64,000 nt of DNA from SZUA-442 sp963759175 (lineage in GTDB: Bacteria > Actinomycetota > Acidimicrobiia > Spongiisociales > UBA5794): contig CAVWXP010000008.1 in the NCBI GenBank assembly GCA_963759175.1, positions 1 to 64,000 of the forward strand. Direction: 5' to 3'. The translations under genes were made by a program, and so were the position numbers. Numbering within the stretch: position 1 is the stretch's first letter; the number at the start of each line of letters is the position of its first letter. The notes under the pieces are model-generated. The model worked only from the letters and a program-made list of their open reading frames with translations. It ran no database searches and was not told where the DNA came from. This document shows, in pieces, positions 1 to 8,589 of the stretch.

Positions 1-2173
1 GATGAGATGCTCGGTCATGGTGGTCGCTCCTTCCTCCATCCGCTCCCTCCAGTTCGGGAGCACGACCTCGGCGCCGACAACATCACCCGTGAGCAGCGAG
101 AGGCGTGCCCATTCAAGAGCGATGCGGTCGGCGAAGTAGCCTGTCACAACCCGTCCCGACGGAAGAATCCGAGCCTCTTCGAAGGAAGCGAGTGCCGCAC
201 CGTGCCGTCCTCGGGCATAGTTGATCCGTGCCAGCAGGATGTGAGCGAACACGTAGGCGGGAACCTCTCCGAATCGCCCGATGAGATCAACCGACGGCGT
301 GATCAGGTCTGCTGCGATATCGAGCCGTCCACGCTCGAACGCCGCCCATGCCAATGGCACCTTCGCGACCGCAGCATATGGCCTGTCACCGAGGCCTTGG
401 CTCTCCATTGTCTGGACGCCGCGTGCTGCAAGAACCTCAGCATGCCCGAGCTTCCCCTCCCCGAGCGCACCCCATGCCTGCAAGGTGAGTGCGAGAGCCT
501 GCCAGGAGGTCATCGAATTCCGTGGAGAGAAGACGAATTCGTTCCATCCGCGGAGGAGCTCGGATCCCTCTTGAACACGTCCGAGGTAGATCAGCATCTC
601 CCCGGCCGTACCCTCGACCCGACCGCCATCGCTCGGTTCGGTGATGGCCTCGAGGAGTTGGATCGCCTTGTCGACGTCGCCGTGGCGGCGCGCGAGGAAC
701 GTCTCTGACCGCACAATGAACTCCGACGGCGATCCGCGCACGAGTTCCGGGATCCGATTCCACTCGTCGAGCTGCTCTGCATTGTTGGTCCTGATCATCT
801 CCTGGATACTGTCGCGAGTGCGCTCGATCAGTTCATCGATGAGGAATCCCCGCGCGTCGTCGTACACCACGGGGTAGCACCACGCGAGGAGGGTGATCGG
901 GGAGAGCGAGTCTGAGGCTTCGTCAACACGAGCGAAAAGGGTGCGCATGGTCTCGTACTGCCGTGCCAGGAGCATCTCTTGGCATGACTCGACGAGCCAT
1001 TGGCTCGCGAGGTCGGGCTCGCCGGCTCTGAGCACGTGGTCGACCGCCTCCACAGTGTCACCGTGCTCGCGAAACCACATAGCGGCGCGGTGATGCACTT
1101 CAACATGGCGATCAGGTGCCGTTCTGCGCAGGATCCCCGTCATGGCGTCGCGAAAGAAGTCGTGGTAGCGGTACCAGCCGTCGGCCTCACCGATCCGGCT
1201 CGTGAACATCGCCGACCGAGCGAGGCGCTCGAGCATCTCAGCGCTGTCGGACCTTTCCGAAACCGCATCACACAAGGGTCCGGACAGGTCGCGCAGGATC
1301 GACGTATCCGCGAGAAACTGGCGGTCCTCCTCGTCGAGTTCGACGAGGACTTCCTCGAGGAGGTAATCACCGAGGGCGTCGTACGCCCCTTCGAGCGTCG
1401 CGACGTCAGGGAGTTCGCTCGCGCTTCGACTCATGTCTCTGCTTCGGCTGATTGACTCGCTTGCAAGACGGACGCCGGCCAACCAGCCCATCGTCTTGGT
1501 GTGCAGCATCGCAACCGTCTCGGGTCGAAGGGCGAGTCCGAGAGACTCGGTGACCAGGGTTTGAGTCTCGGCAAGGGTGCAGCGGAGGTCCGATGTTCGG
1601 ATTTCCAAGAGATCGTCCGACAATCTCATCCTTGAGAGCGGGACTGGAGCGTCATGTCGGCCGACGAGGATGACACTCGCGTTGTCCGGTAGTATGCTGA
1701 GGAACTGACTCATGGAAGCGACAGATTCGTCGCCGTCGAGATGGTGGACATCGTCGAAGACGATGACCGTTCGATCGGTGCGCCGAGCGAGGTCGGCGGT
1801 CAGGGTGTCCACGATGAGCGGGATACCGCTCCCTCCTGATGCGAGAACGTGTCCGGCCTCTTCCCCGGTGTCCGGGTCAGCCGATTGCTGGACCGATTCG
1901 ACGATGTAGCGCCATAGGCGCAACGGGTCGCGATCGTACGCGTCGATGGTGACCCAGCTGTGGTGCCAGTCGGAGTGCCAGTCGAGCCAGTCGGAGACGA
2001 GCCAGGTCTTCCCGAAGCCAGCCGGCCCGGTGACCACCGTGACTCGATGATCGGGGACCTGGTCGAGGAGGCTGCTGGGCCCGCGTCGCGCGATCGCGTT
2101 CAAGCGACGAAGGGTTGCCGAATCTTCGCCGATACCAGTTTGCGGTCGACCACGGCTGTTGCTCCATCTCCAT
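1..2173 (-). CDS. MalT/LuxR-family ATPase regulator, 3' end beyond the window
   Basis: Large STAND/LuxR-type transcriptional regulator read from 2173 towards 1 and still open at the window edge, so the C-terminal HTH is not seen. The body is in one frame from about 2105 to 1. It begins with a P-loop (GPAGFGKTWL), then Walker B (VIVFDDVHHL), then TPR-like helical repeats typical of MalT relatives. Such proteins couple an inducer-sensing ATPase to a C-terminal LuxR DNA-binding domain. The N-terminus is damaged: MEMEQQP (start 2173), DRKLVSAKIRQPFV and LRRLNAIARRG lie in three different frames, so two single-base shifts are needed between about 2155 and 2100. It is a paralogue of the regulator at 36664-39331. 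An IS481 element sits immediately upstream. Confidence 0.8.
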
Positions 2174-2178
2174 TGAGT

Positions 2179-2213
2179 GCCAGACGGCCCCAAGAAAAGT
2201 GAGGCCGTCTGGC
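2179..2213. other. Perfect 11-bp stem-loop upstream of the LuxR gene
   Basis: GCCAGACGGCC (2179-2189) and its exact reverse complement (2203-2213) flank a 13-base loop. It lies 6-40 bases upstream of the probable LuxR start at 2173 and 31 bases from the IS481 insertion. There is no T-run on either strand, so it is not a convincing intrinsic terminator. It could be a 5'-leader hairpin. Confidence 0.5.
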
Positions 2214-2248
2214 CACTGCGATGTCCTCAGAGTACCGCTTCCGGCTAG

Positions 2249-2275
2249 CTGTCCTTCTTCTAGAGGTTGTTGACA
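2249..2275 (+). repeat. IS481 left terminal inverted repeat
   Basis: Left end of the element, beginning CTGTCCTTC and ending AGGTTGTTGACA. 23 of 27 bases match the reverse complement of 3271-3297, with the mismatches confined to a central six-base block. Confidence 0.85.
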
Positions 2276-2338
2276 AGGTGAGAGCCTCCCGGCTTCGGTT
2301 TGGGGTGTGAATAGCTCCAATCCGAAGAGGAGGCTCTC

Positions 2339-3301
2339 GTGGTGCACCGTAATGCGCCGTTGACGCCGGTAGGTCGCAGGATTCTCGTGGAACGCATCGT
2401 GATCGAGGGGTGGCCTGTAGCGGTTGCCGCGGAGTCGATGGGGGTGTCTCGTGAAACGGCGTATCGATGGCTGCGCAGGTACCGGACCGACGGAAGCGCC
2501 GGGTTGGAGGATCGGTCCTGTCGCCCGTCACGATCACCGAACCAGACCCCGGTTGAGATCGAGGACCGGGTCGTGGCGTTGCGTCGCACGAAACGGTGGG
2601 GCCCGCACCGGATCGCCTACACGTTGGGGATGCCGCGATCGACGGTCGAGCGGGTGTTGCGTCGTCGTGGGCTGTCTCGTCTTGATGCGATCGATCCGCC
2701 AACGAAACGGATCATCCGCCGCTACGAACGTGCCACCCCTGGCGAGTTGATCCATGTCGATGTCAAGAAGCTCGGCCGCATCCCTGATGGTGGAGGGTGG
2801 CGAGTCCATGGCCGTGGTGGGGGCACCAGCCGGGGAAACGGAAAGCTTGGATACGACTTCTTCCACGTGGCGGTCGATGACCACACCCGCGTGGTCTACA
2901 TCGAAGCCCACGACAACGAGCAAGGCACGACCTGTGCAGGGTTCATCACCCGTGCGATCGGCTGGTTCGCCAGCTACGACGTCACCGTGGAACGGGTCAT
3001 GACCGACAACGCCCTCAACTACCGACGGTCACAAGCCTTCCAACAGGCACTCACTGACGCCGGGACCCGTCACCTGAGAACCCGACCGTACCGGCCACAG
3101 ACCAACGGGAAGGTGGAGCGGTTCAACCAGACCCTGCTCAAAGAATGGGCATACGACCAGCCCTACCCATCAAACCAGGAACGCCTCGATTCGCTCCCCG
3201 GATGGATCCACGACTACAACTGGCACCGACTCCACACCGAGATCCAGACAGCTCCAGCCAACCGGCTACCTGTCAACAACCTCTGTGTGAAGGACAGCTA
3301 G
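2339..3301 (+). CDS. IS481-family transposase
   Basis: 320-residue DDE transposase. An N-terminal HTH (VAVAAESMGVSRETAYRWL, about residues 27-45) precedes the arginine-rich IS481 linker (EDRSCRPSRSPNQTP) and an rve integrase core. The catalytic triad is D141 (HVDVKKL), D223 (MTDNA) and E260 (NGKVERFNQT). The start is GTG at 2339, or the next codon at 2342, behind GAAGAGGAGG at 2324-2333. The TAG stop at 3299-3301 lies outside the terminal repeat and is supplied by the flanking target CTAG. Length is normal for the family. A decayed relative lies at 12552-13050. Confidence 0.95.
   Translation: MVHRNAPLTPVGRRILVERIVIEGWPVAVAAESMGVSRETAYRWLRRYRTDGSAGLEDRSCRPSRSPNQTPVEIEDRVVALRRTKRWGPHRIAYTLGMPRSTVERVLRRRGLSRLDAIDPPTKRIIRRYERATPGELIHVDVKKLGRIPDGGGWRVHGRGGGTSRGNGKLGYDFFHVAVDDHTRVVYIEAHDNEQGTTCAGFITRAIGWFASYDVTVERVMTDNALNYRRSQAFQQALTDAGTRHLRTRPYRPQTNGKVERFNQTLLKEWAYDQPYPSNQERLDSLPGWIHDYNWHRLHTEIQTAPANRLPVNNLCVKDS
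3271..3297 (-). repeat. IS481 right terminal inverted repeat
   Basis: Right end of the element, overlapping the last codons of the transposase gene. The CTAG that follows (3298-3301) completes the transposase stop codon. Confidence 0.85.
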
Positions 3302-3561
3302 TCGCAAGTCACAAACAGCGGCGTGCCCCCTTCGGACTCGCAGGGTCGAATCCGCGTCCCCCAACTGCGCCCCAATCCACGGTCTCCCGGTGGAGAATCG
3401 GCGGATTTCCTAGTCAACCGACGGACTTCGCCACCGCCGGTGCATCCATGATCTCGGTGTTGCCGCGGAACCACGGGAAACCCTCTCTACCAAGGGCTCC
3501 GGGCAGATTCCGATCCACGACTCCGCGGATTGAGGCTGCGTGGGGGAACGAGAGCACGCGG
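3302..3561. other. 260 bp with no supportable gene
   Basis: Lies between the IS481 right end and the LuxR stub. No frame carries a recognisable domain. A GGTCGAATCC string near 3343 resembles a tRNA T-loop, but the flanking stem does not pair. Confidence 0.5.
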
Positions 3562-3786
3562 TCAGTCGATGAAGCCGAGGGCTCTGGCGCTCTCCACGGC
3601 TTCGCTGCGTTTGTCGGCTCCGAGTTTGCGGTAGATGCTCTTGAGATTGGCCTTGATCGTATTCGGAGAGACGAAGAGAGTCTCGGCCATGCCCTTGTAC
3701 GTAAGGTGGCTCGGCAGGAGCTGAAGGGTCTCGAGTTCGCGTTTCGGTCAGTGGCTCGACCAGCACGGCAATAGCTGAGGATCCGG
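3562..3786 (-). pseudogene. 3' stub of a MalT/LuxR-family regulator (HTH only)
   Basis: About 70 codons encoding a LuxR-type HTH: LVEPLT, then after a one-base shift RELETLQLLPSHLTYKGMAE, then TIKANLKSIYRKLGADKR and a stop at 3562. The pattern (recognition helix VSPNTIKANLKSIYRKL) closely matches the C-terminus of the regulator at 36664-39331. Everything upstream of the HTH is missing, and the break coincides with the tRNA-Val fragment starting at 3787. The LuxR gene at 1-2173 runs away from this stub, so the stub belonged to another, tandem paralogue. It has no start and cannot be functional. Confidence 0.75.
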
Positions 3787-3840
3787 ATGGTGGGCGCTAC
3801 TGGGATCGAACCAGTGACCTCTGCCGTGTGAAGGCAGCGC
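3787..3840 (-). repeat. Attachment-site copy C: 3' half of tRNA-Val
   Basis: Positions 3790-3840 are identical over 51 bp to the 3' part of the tRNA-Val(CAC) gene (16329-16379), covering anticodon arm, T arm and acceptor strand, in the same orientation. From 3787 the match to copy B (8393-8440) is 48 bp. The 5' half of the tRNA is absent. It marks one boundary of the LuxR stub and is best read as an old integration or recombination junction. Confidence 0.85.
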
Positions 3841-4149
3841 ACCCATCATCGATGCTGCAATCCATACCGAGGCGATACTCCGCAGATGGCTGCAACGCAT
3901 GGGATACGAACCCAACTACTCCATCGGTGCTCTTCGGCCCAGTTCAGCCCGGATCGGTGTGTCTTGCGGACACCTTGCGGACACCTAACACCTGTTCAAT
4001 TGCCTGTTGAGATTGGCTTCGTTCAGGAAGGGCGGTGACATGAGGCCCCTGGGATCGATGGCACCGGGTTCGAGTCCGAACCATGTACCGCTCGTCACGT
4101 CGCCGATGAAGACCCACGCACGGTCTAATGCTCCCGCCGGAGTTGAGGC
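3841..4149. other. 309 bp with no supportable gene
   Basis: Sits between attachment copy C and the YCII stub. It contains a tandem CTTGCGGACAC repeat near 3963-3986 but no frame with recognisable protein character. It may be the remnant of an integrated element. Confidence 0.4.
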
Positions 4150-4320
4150 TCCGACGACAGGAGCACTATCGCCGACGGGCCCCTGGGTACCGCGGCGACG
4201 GGCTACACCTTGATCGAAGCCGACTCCCTCGACGCTGCAGCGTCTGCCTGCACCGATCATCCCCACATCAAGCACGGCGGTCAGGTGCAGGTCTACACCT
4301 GCATCGACATGGGAACCTGA
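4150..4320 (+). pseudogene. YCII-domain protein, C-terminal fragment
   Basis: An open stretch ending at TGA 4318-4320 encodes GYTLIEADSLDAAASACTDH followed by PHIKHGGQVQVYTCIDMGT. The signature (small, ferredoxin-like-fold YCII domain; ADSLDAA helix, HP(H)xxHGG loop) is well known. No start codon or N-terminal half is present upstream, so this is a truncated remnant. YCII proteins are about 90-120 residues, and only about 55 are left. Confidence 0.65.
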
Positions 4321-4374
4321 CCGGCGCGATCAAACAGCGCAGAACTTCCCGACGTGCGTGGAGTTTCCTGCGGG

Positions 4375-5877
4375 TCAGGCGCTCGAGATGCCCCGTTGGA
4401 GCTTCTCCATCATCGAAGCCACGTTGAACGACGCCGGCTCCTGCCGCGGCGGGAACTCGGCAAGTGTCGCGAGCATCTCGGCGACGTACGCTTGGGCCGG
4501 CACGAGCACCCATGCCCTGTCGAGGAGCCAGTCGTAGTAGGTGTTGGACGTGATGTCGGCCCGCTCGAACGGATCGGTCCGCAGGTTGAAGACCTTCGGC
4601 ACCCGCAGCTCGGTATAGGGCTCGGCCCACACGTTGAGGGTGCCCACGGCCCGCTGCTCCATGAACACGATCTTCCAGTTGTCGAATCGCAGCGCGGTCA
4701 GGTCGCCGTCGTCTGACACGTAGAAGAAGTGCTCCCGCGGGCTCCGATCGGCCTCACCGGTGATGTAGGCGAGTTGATCGTGGCCGTCGAGGTGGACCTT
4801 GTAGGACGTGCCCCCGAGTTCCGTGCCCTCTCGAAGCTGTGTCTTGATGTCAGGGTTGCCCGCAGCAGCCAGCAGGGTGACGAACCAGTCGTTGTGGCTG
4901 ATGATGCCGTTACGCACCTCGCCGGCAGGAATGGTGCCTGGCCAGCGCACCATCGCTGGGACGCGATAGGCGCCCTCCCAGTTCGAGTTCTTCTCGTTGC
5001 GGAACGGAGTCATGCCGGCGTCTGGCCACGTATTCATGTGGGGACCGTTGTCGGTCGAGTAGATGACGATCGTGTCGTCGGCGAGGCCCTGCTCGTCGAG
5101 GAACGACAGGAGGTCGCCGACCAGGGCGTCGTGGTCGAGCATGACATCGTGATACTCCGACTGCCACCGTCCGGCCTGTCCTCGACTGCCGTCCTTGATG
5201 TGCGTCCGGAAGTGCATGTGGGTCGTGTTGAACCACACGAAGAACGGCTTGTCGTCGGCATTGGCATCGCGCATGAAACGCATGGCCTCCGGTGCCAGTT
5301 CCTCGTCGATCGTCTTCATCCGTTCCCGCGTGAGCGGGCCGGTATCCTCGACGCGCTGGGTGCCGTCGGCCTCCGCCCACGAGTGGATGACCCCTCGGGG
5401 ACCGAAACGGGCCCGGAAGTCGGGGAACTCGTCCTCGTTCGGGTAGTCCTCCTGCTCGGGTTCCTCCTCCGCGTTGAGGTGATAGAGGTTCCCGAAGAAC
5501 TCGTCGAATCCGTGCATCGTCGGCAAGAACTCGTCCTTGTCGCCGAGATGGTTCTTACCGAACTGCCCCGTGGCATACCCTTCCGCCTTCAGTGCGGTCG
5601 CAATCGTGGGATCGGCCCCTCGGAGCCCGATGTCCGCGCCCGGCATGCCGACCTTGGTGAGTCCCGTGCGATACGGATTCTGGCCCGTGATGAAAGCGGC
5701 ACGCCCCGCGGTGCAGCTCTGCTCGCCGTAGTAGTCGGTGAAACGCACCCCTTCGGCGGCGATCCGATCGATGTTCGGTGTGCGATACCCCATCAGCCCG
5801 TCGCTGTAGCAGGACAGATTGCTGATGCCGATGTCATCACCCCAGATGACCAGGATGTTGGGCTTGGCCTCGGTCAT
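4375..5877 (-). CDS. Arylsulfatase (formylglycine type)
   Basis: 500-residue sulfatase of the alkaline-phosphatase superfamily, hydrolysing sulfate esters. The N-terminus has the metal-binding WGDDIG (D14-D15). The active-site consensus is C55-T-A-G-R59 (CxAxR), in which Cys must be oxidised to formylglycine. Further landmarks are GQFGKNHLGD and STDNGPH. There is no signal peptide, so it is probably cytoplasmic. A formylglycine-generating enzyme is encoded at 16482-17411 and a radical-SAM maturase at 44630-45979. It is divergent from kup, with 290 bp between the starts. The physiological substrate cannot be told from the sequence. Confidence 0.92.
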   Translation of the reverse strand: MTEAKPNILVIWGDDIGISNLSCYSDGLMGYRTPNIDRIAAEGVRFTDYYGEQSCTAGRAAFITGQNPYRTGLTKVGMPGADIGLRGADPTIATALKAEGYATGQFGKNHLGDKDEFLPTMHGFDEFFGNLYHLNAEEEPEQEDYPNEDEFPDFRARFGPRGVIHSWAEADGTQRVEDTGPLTRERMKTIDEELAPEAMRFMRDANADDKPFFVWFNTTHMHFRTHIKDGSRGQAGRWQSEYHDVMLDHDALVGDLLSFLDEQGLADDTIVIYSTDNGPHMNTWPDAGMTPFRNEKNSNWEGAYRVPAMVRWPGTIPAGEVRNGIISHNDWFVTLLAAAGNPDIKTQLREGTELGGTSYKVHLDGHDQLAYITGEADRSPREHFFYVSDDGDLTALRFDNWKIVFMEQRAVGTLNVWAEPYTELRVPKVFNLRTDPFERADITSNTYYDWLLDRAWVLVPAQAYVAEMLATLAEFPPRQEPASFNVASMMEKLQRGISSA

Positions 5878-6167
5878 GTCGTTCCTTCGCTTCTCGTCGC
5901 GTGCGCCCGGGGCGTTGACCCCTCGCGCAATGGAGGGAACCTACTCGCATCTGTCTTCGACTGCAGTAGTTGTCCGTAGGTTCACGACGCCGATCCGCTC
6001 CCGACATCCTGGGCACGAATCGACGTCCGACCTGCCATGATGACCTGAGTGATGAACCCTGAAGCGGGGCGGCATGGATGGTCGGTCAAGGGGGACTCGA
6101 CTGATGTTCCTCTGCGCCTCGGGCTGGTCGATCGCCTCGGCATCGCGATATCGCTCCGTGTGGCGCC
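5878..6167. promoter_or_regulatory. Divergent promoter region, sulfatase / kup
   Basis: 290 bp between two divergent starts, so it must hold both promoters. No operator palindrome or riboswitch-like structure was recognised. Confidence 0.5.
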
Positions 6168-8051
6168 GTGAGTGAGATGAAGACCCGTCGTGGGCCGTAT
6201 GTGGCGCTGATGTCGCTGGGAGCGCTTGGGGTGGTGTTCGGCGACATCGGCACGAGTCCCCTCTACGCCTTCCGCGAGACCTTCCACGCAGGTGATCTCA
6301 GGGTCGTGGATGACACAGTGCTCGGCGTGGCCTCGACGATGGTCTGGTCATTGATCATCGTGGTCACGATCAAGTACCTCCTTGTCGTGATGCGTGCCGA
6401 CAACGACGGCGAGGGTGGGATCCTGGCGTTGACGGCCCTCGCCGCTCCGACCAGCCGATTCGGCACTGCGACTCGGGGTTCCGCCCTCGTCATGCTCGGC
6501 CTCTTCGGAACGGCTCTGCTGTACGGCGACGGCATCATCACTCCGGCCATATCCGTGCTCTCGGCGGTGGAGGGTGTCGAGGTCGTCGCACCGTCGCTCG
6601 AGCCGTTGGTGGTGCCCGTGGCCGTCGTGATCCTCGTGGCCCTGTTCGGTATCCAGCGTCGCGGTACGGGTGCCCTCGGTCGTGTCTTCGGCCCTGCGAT
6701 GGTCGTTTGGTTCGTCGCGCTGGCGGTGCTCGGTGTCGTCAATGTGCAACGCGAACCGGGGGTTCTGCGGGCGTTCGATCCCAGCCGAGCCGCGCAACTC
6801 TTCATCGAACAACCACGCGCCGCGTTCTTCGCCCTCGGAGCGGTGTTCTTGGTGGTCACGGGTGCCGAGGCGTTGTACGCCGACATGGGCCATTTCGGCA
6901 AGGACCCCATCCGACTGGGTTGGTTCGTCCTGGTGTTTCCCGCTTTGGTGATCAACTACCTCGGCCAGGCGGCGCTCCTGATGGATGATCCCACGGCGAT
7001 CGACAATCCCTTCTACCGACTGGCCCCGGAATGGTTGGTTGGTCCCCTGATCGTGGTCGCGACGGTGGCGACCGTCATCGCATCCCAGGCATTGATCACG
7101 GGGGCATTCTCGCTGACGGTGCAGGCGGTGCAATTGGGCTACCTACCGAGACTGCGAATCGATCACACCTCACCGCGCGAGATCGGTCAGGTCTACGTGG
7201 GGTCGGTCAACTACGCCCTCATGGCGGCATGCGTGCTGCTTGTCATCGTCTTCGGATCCTCGTCCAACCTCGCTGCTGCCTACGGCGTTGCCGTGACGAC
7301 GACGATGGTGATCACGACGATTCTTCTCTTCCGGGTCATGGTCAGGCGATGGCAGTGGCACCGATACGTGGCGATGGCGGTGACCGGCGTGTTTCTCGTT
7401 GTCGACATGGCGTTCTTCTCCGCCAACGTCGTGAAGATTCCGGCGGGCGGGTGGGTACCGTTGGCAATCGGCGCCATCGTGTTCACGGTGATGGTGGTCT
7501 GGCGCAATGGCCGCTCGGAACTGGGCATCAGGCTTCGGGAGGACCACCCCCTCGAGGTCGAGCGTTTCATCGGCTCGATCACGAGGCATCCACAGGTCAG
7601 GGTGCCCGGCACTGCGGTGTACCTGGCGCGACACATTGGCACCGTGCCGCCCGCCCTACTGGCCAATCTGCGGGCCAATGAGGTCATCCACGAGACCGTC
7701 CTCCTCGTCGAGGTGCGCAGCGCCGACGAACCGCGCATACCACCTGCAGCGCGACCCGTGGTGCATGACCTCGGTGAGGGCTTCCACCAAATCAGGCTCA
7801 CGTATGGCTTCATGGAGCAACCCGACGTGCCAAAAGGCCTGGCTTCAATCGCCACGAGCCGCTTCGGATTCGATCCCGATGACGCCATGTACTTCATCGG
7901 CCGCGAGACCGTCATCCCGCAGGGCCGCGGCCCGAGGCGCGTCCTCACCGCCATGTACGCGATCCTCCATCGCAACGCGACCGGGTCGAGCACCTACTTC
8001 CAGTTGCCCCCTGATCGCGTGTTCGAGGTCGGGACGCAGGTCGCCTTCTAG
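6168..8051 (+). CDS. kup: Low-affinity potassium transporter Kup
   Basis: 627-residue Kup/HAK/KUP proton-coupled K+ importer. The N-terminal signature GVVFGDIGTSPLYAF (about residues 21-35) and GDGIITPAISVLSAVEG are diagnostic. About twelve hydrophobic helices are followed by a cytoplasmic tail of about 150 residues (RVPGTAVYLAR...YFIGRETV). The start is GTG 6168, with ATG 6177 (MKTRRGPYV) equally possible. Length and motifs are normal. It is followed by a repeat array and attachment copy B, and would have been the neighbour of tRNA-Val(CAC) before the element at 8441-16373 inserted. Confidence 0.95.
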   Translation: MSEMKTRRGPYVALMSLGALGVVFGDIGTSPLYAFRETFHAGDLRVVDDTVLGVASTMVWSLIIVVTIKYLLVVMRADNDGEGGILALTALAAPTSRFGTATRGSALVMLGLFGTALLYGDGIITPAISVLSAVEGVEVVAPSLEPLVVPVAVVILVALFGIQRRGTGALGRVFGPAMVVWFVALAVLGVVNVQREPGVLRAFDPSRAAQLFIEQPRAAFFALGAVFLVVTGAEALYADMGHFGKDPIRLGWFVLVFPALVINYLGQAALLMDDPTAIDNPFYRLAPEWLVGPLIVVATVATVIASQALITGAFSLTVQAVQLGYLPRLRIDHTSPREIGQVYVGSVNYALMAACVLLVIVFGSSSNLAAAYGVAVTTTMVITTILLFRVMVRRWQWHRYVAMAVTGVFLVVDMAFFSANVVKIPAGGWVPLAIGAIVFTVMVVWRNGRSELGIRLREDHPLEVERFIGSITRHPQVRVPGTAVYLARHIGTVPPALLANLRANEVIHETVLLVEVRSADEPRIPPAARPVVHDLGEGFHQIRLTYGFMEQPDVPKGLASIATSRFGFDPDDAMYFIGRETVIPQGRGPRRVLTAMYAILHRNATGSSTYFQLPPDRVFEVGTQVAF

Positions 8052-8110
8052 GTCGAGACCCGTGTCACCCCCAGGGGCGAACAACGAGGGCGGAGTCTGG
8101 GGATGTCGGA

Positions 8111-8320
8111 GCCTCCGTGGCGTTCAGGCGGCCCGAGCGGAGAGGGGTGCGAGGAGCGCTGATGGCGCCTACGGAAGGCCCTGCCCCGAATTTGACGACG
8201 GGACACGCCGTTGTCACGACGATGGACGGGCTTCGACGGGGCCTCCTGGGGTTCGGGAAGCCTCCGTGGCGTTTGAACGGCCCGAGCGGAGCGGGGCAAC
8301 CGAGCGCTCCGGCGCCCACC
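8111..8320 (+). repeat. Tandem pair of REP-like repeats (array 1)
   Basis: Two copies, starting at 8111 and 8260, of a unit whose core reads GCCTCCGTGGCG, then (T)TGAACGGCCCGAGCGGAG, then GAGCGCT and GCGCCCAC. The first copy is degenerate. The same unit occurs as a tandem pair at 48030-48283, again ending in a hairpin made with the 3' end of a tRNA-Val sequence. No protein-coding explanation fits both strands. Confidence 0.75.
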
Positions 8321-8403
8321 ATTTGGGAGAACCCAACGGCAAAGGCGGATGACAATCAAGCACGGAGAAGCCCGCCAGGGAGGTTCTCGCAAATGGTGGG
8401 CGC
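8312..8403. repeat. 22-bp inverted repeat pairing with the tRNA-Val 3' sequence
   Basis: GCGCCCACCATTTGGGAGAA starting at 8312 and its reverse complement (8382-8403, one mismatch over 22 bp) enclose about 48 bases. The right arm runs into the tRNA-Val attachment copy B. The same arrangement, perfect over 21 bp, follows the intact tRNA-Val(GAC) at 48275-48370. This suggests that it is the original downstream flank of a tRNA-Val gene, possibly a terminator or 3'-processing hairpin. Confidence 0.7.
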
Positions 8404-8440
8404 TACTGGGATCGAACCAGTGACCTCTGCCGTGTGAAGG
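8396..8440 (-). repeat. Attachment-site copy B (attR): 3' part of tRNA-Val
   Basis: 45 bp identical to 16329-16373 inside tRNA-Val(CAC), same orientation, with divergence starting exactly in the anticodon stem. As the tRNA is on the minus strand, an element entering its 3' end should leave a direct repeat on the low-coordinate side, as seen. The flank below 8396 resembles the natural downstream region of the other tRNA-Val gene, so this is probably the chromosome-element junction. Confidence 0.85.
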
Positions 8441-8589
8441 TTCCTGATGGCCGTTCCGCGCGCCCGAAGAACCAATGAGATCCGGCTACAGGCCTTGTGC
8501 CACAGGGGATTCAGGCTCTCGTGGCTTCGCGTCGGTTCGCGACGATTCTCATCGCCATGTGGACGCACTGTGGTCGCAGGTGGACCACC

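Larger units (their letters stand above)
2249..3297 (+). mobile_element. IS481-family insertion sequence, complete
   Basis: A 1,049-bp element with one transposase gene and imperfect 27-bp terminal inverted repeats (2249-2275 and 3271-3297; 9 outer and 12 inner bases identical). The ends read CTGTCC...GGACAG. CTAG flanks it directly on both sides (2245-2248 and 3298-3301), which agrees with the known preference of IS481 for NCTAGN targets. The element separates the LuxR gene at 1-2173 from whatever lay upstream. It looks intact and potentially mobile. Confidence 0.9.

Noticed and set aside
2179..2213. Hairpin as an intrinsic terminator
   Set aside because: No T-run on either strand and its position is upstream of a gene; left as a structure of unknown role.
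3335..3370. tRNA-like T-loop string (GGTCGAATCC)
   Set aside because: The flanking stem does not pair and no anticodon or acceptor arm is present.
4729..5979. Long open frame opposite the sulfatase gene
   Set aside because: Antisense shadow of a high-GC gene; no domain, and the sulfatase frame has all family motifs.
8050..8400. REP arrays as a CRISPR array
   Set aside because: Only two copies per locus, about 145-bp period, degenerate, no cas genes; not CRISPR.
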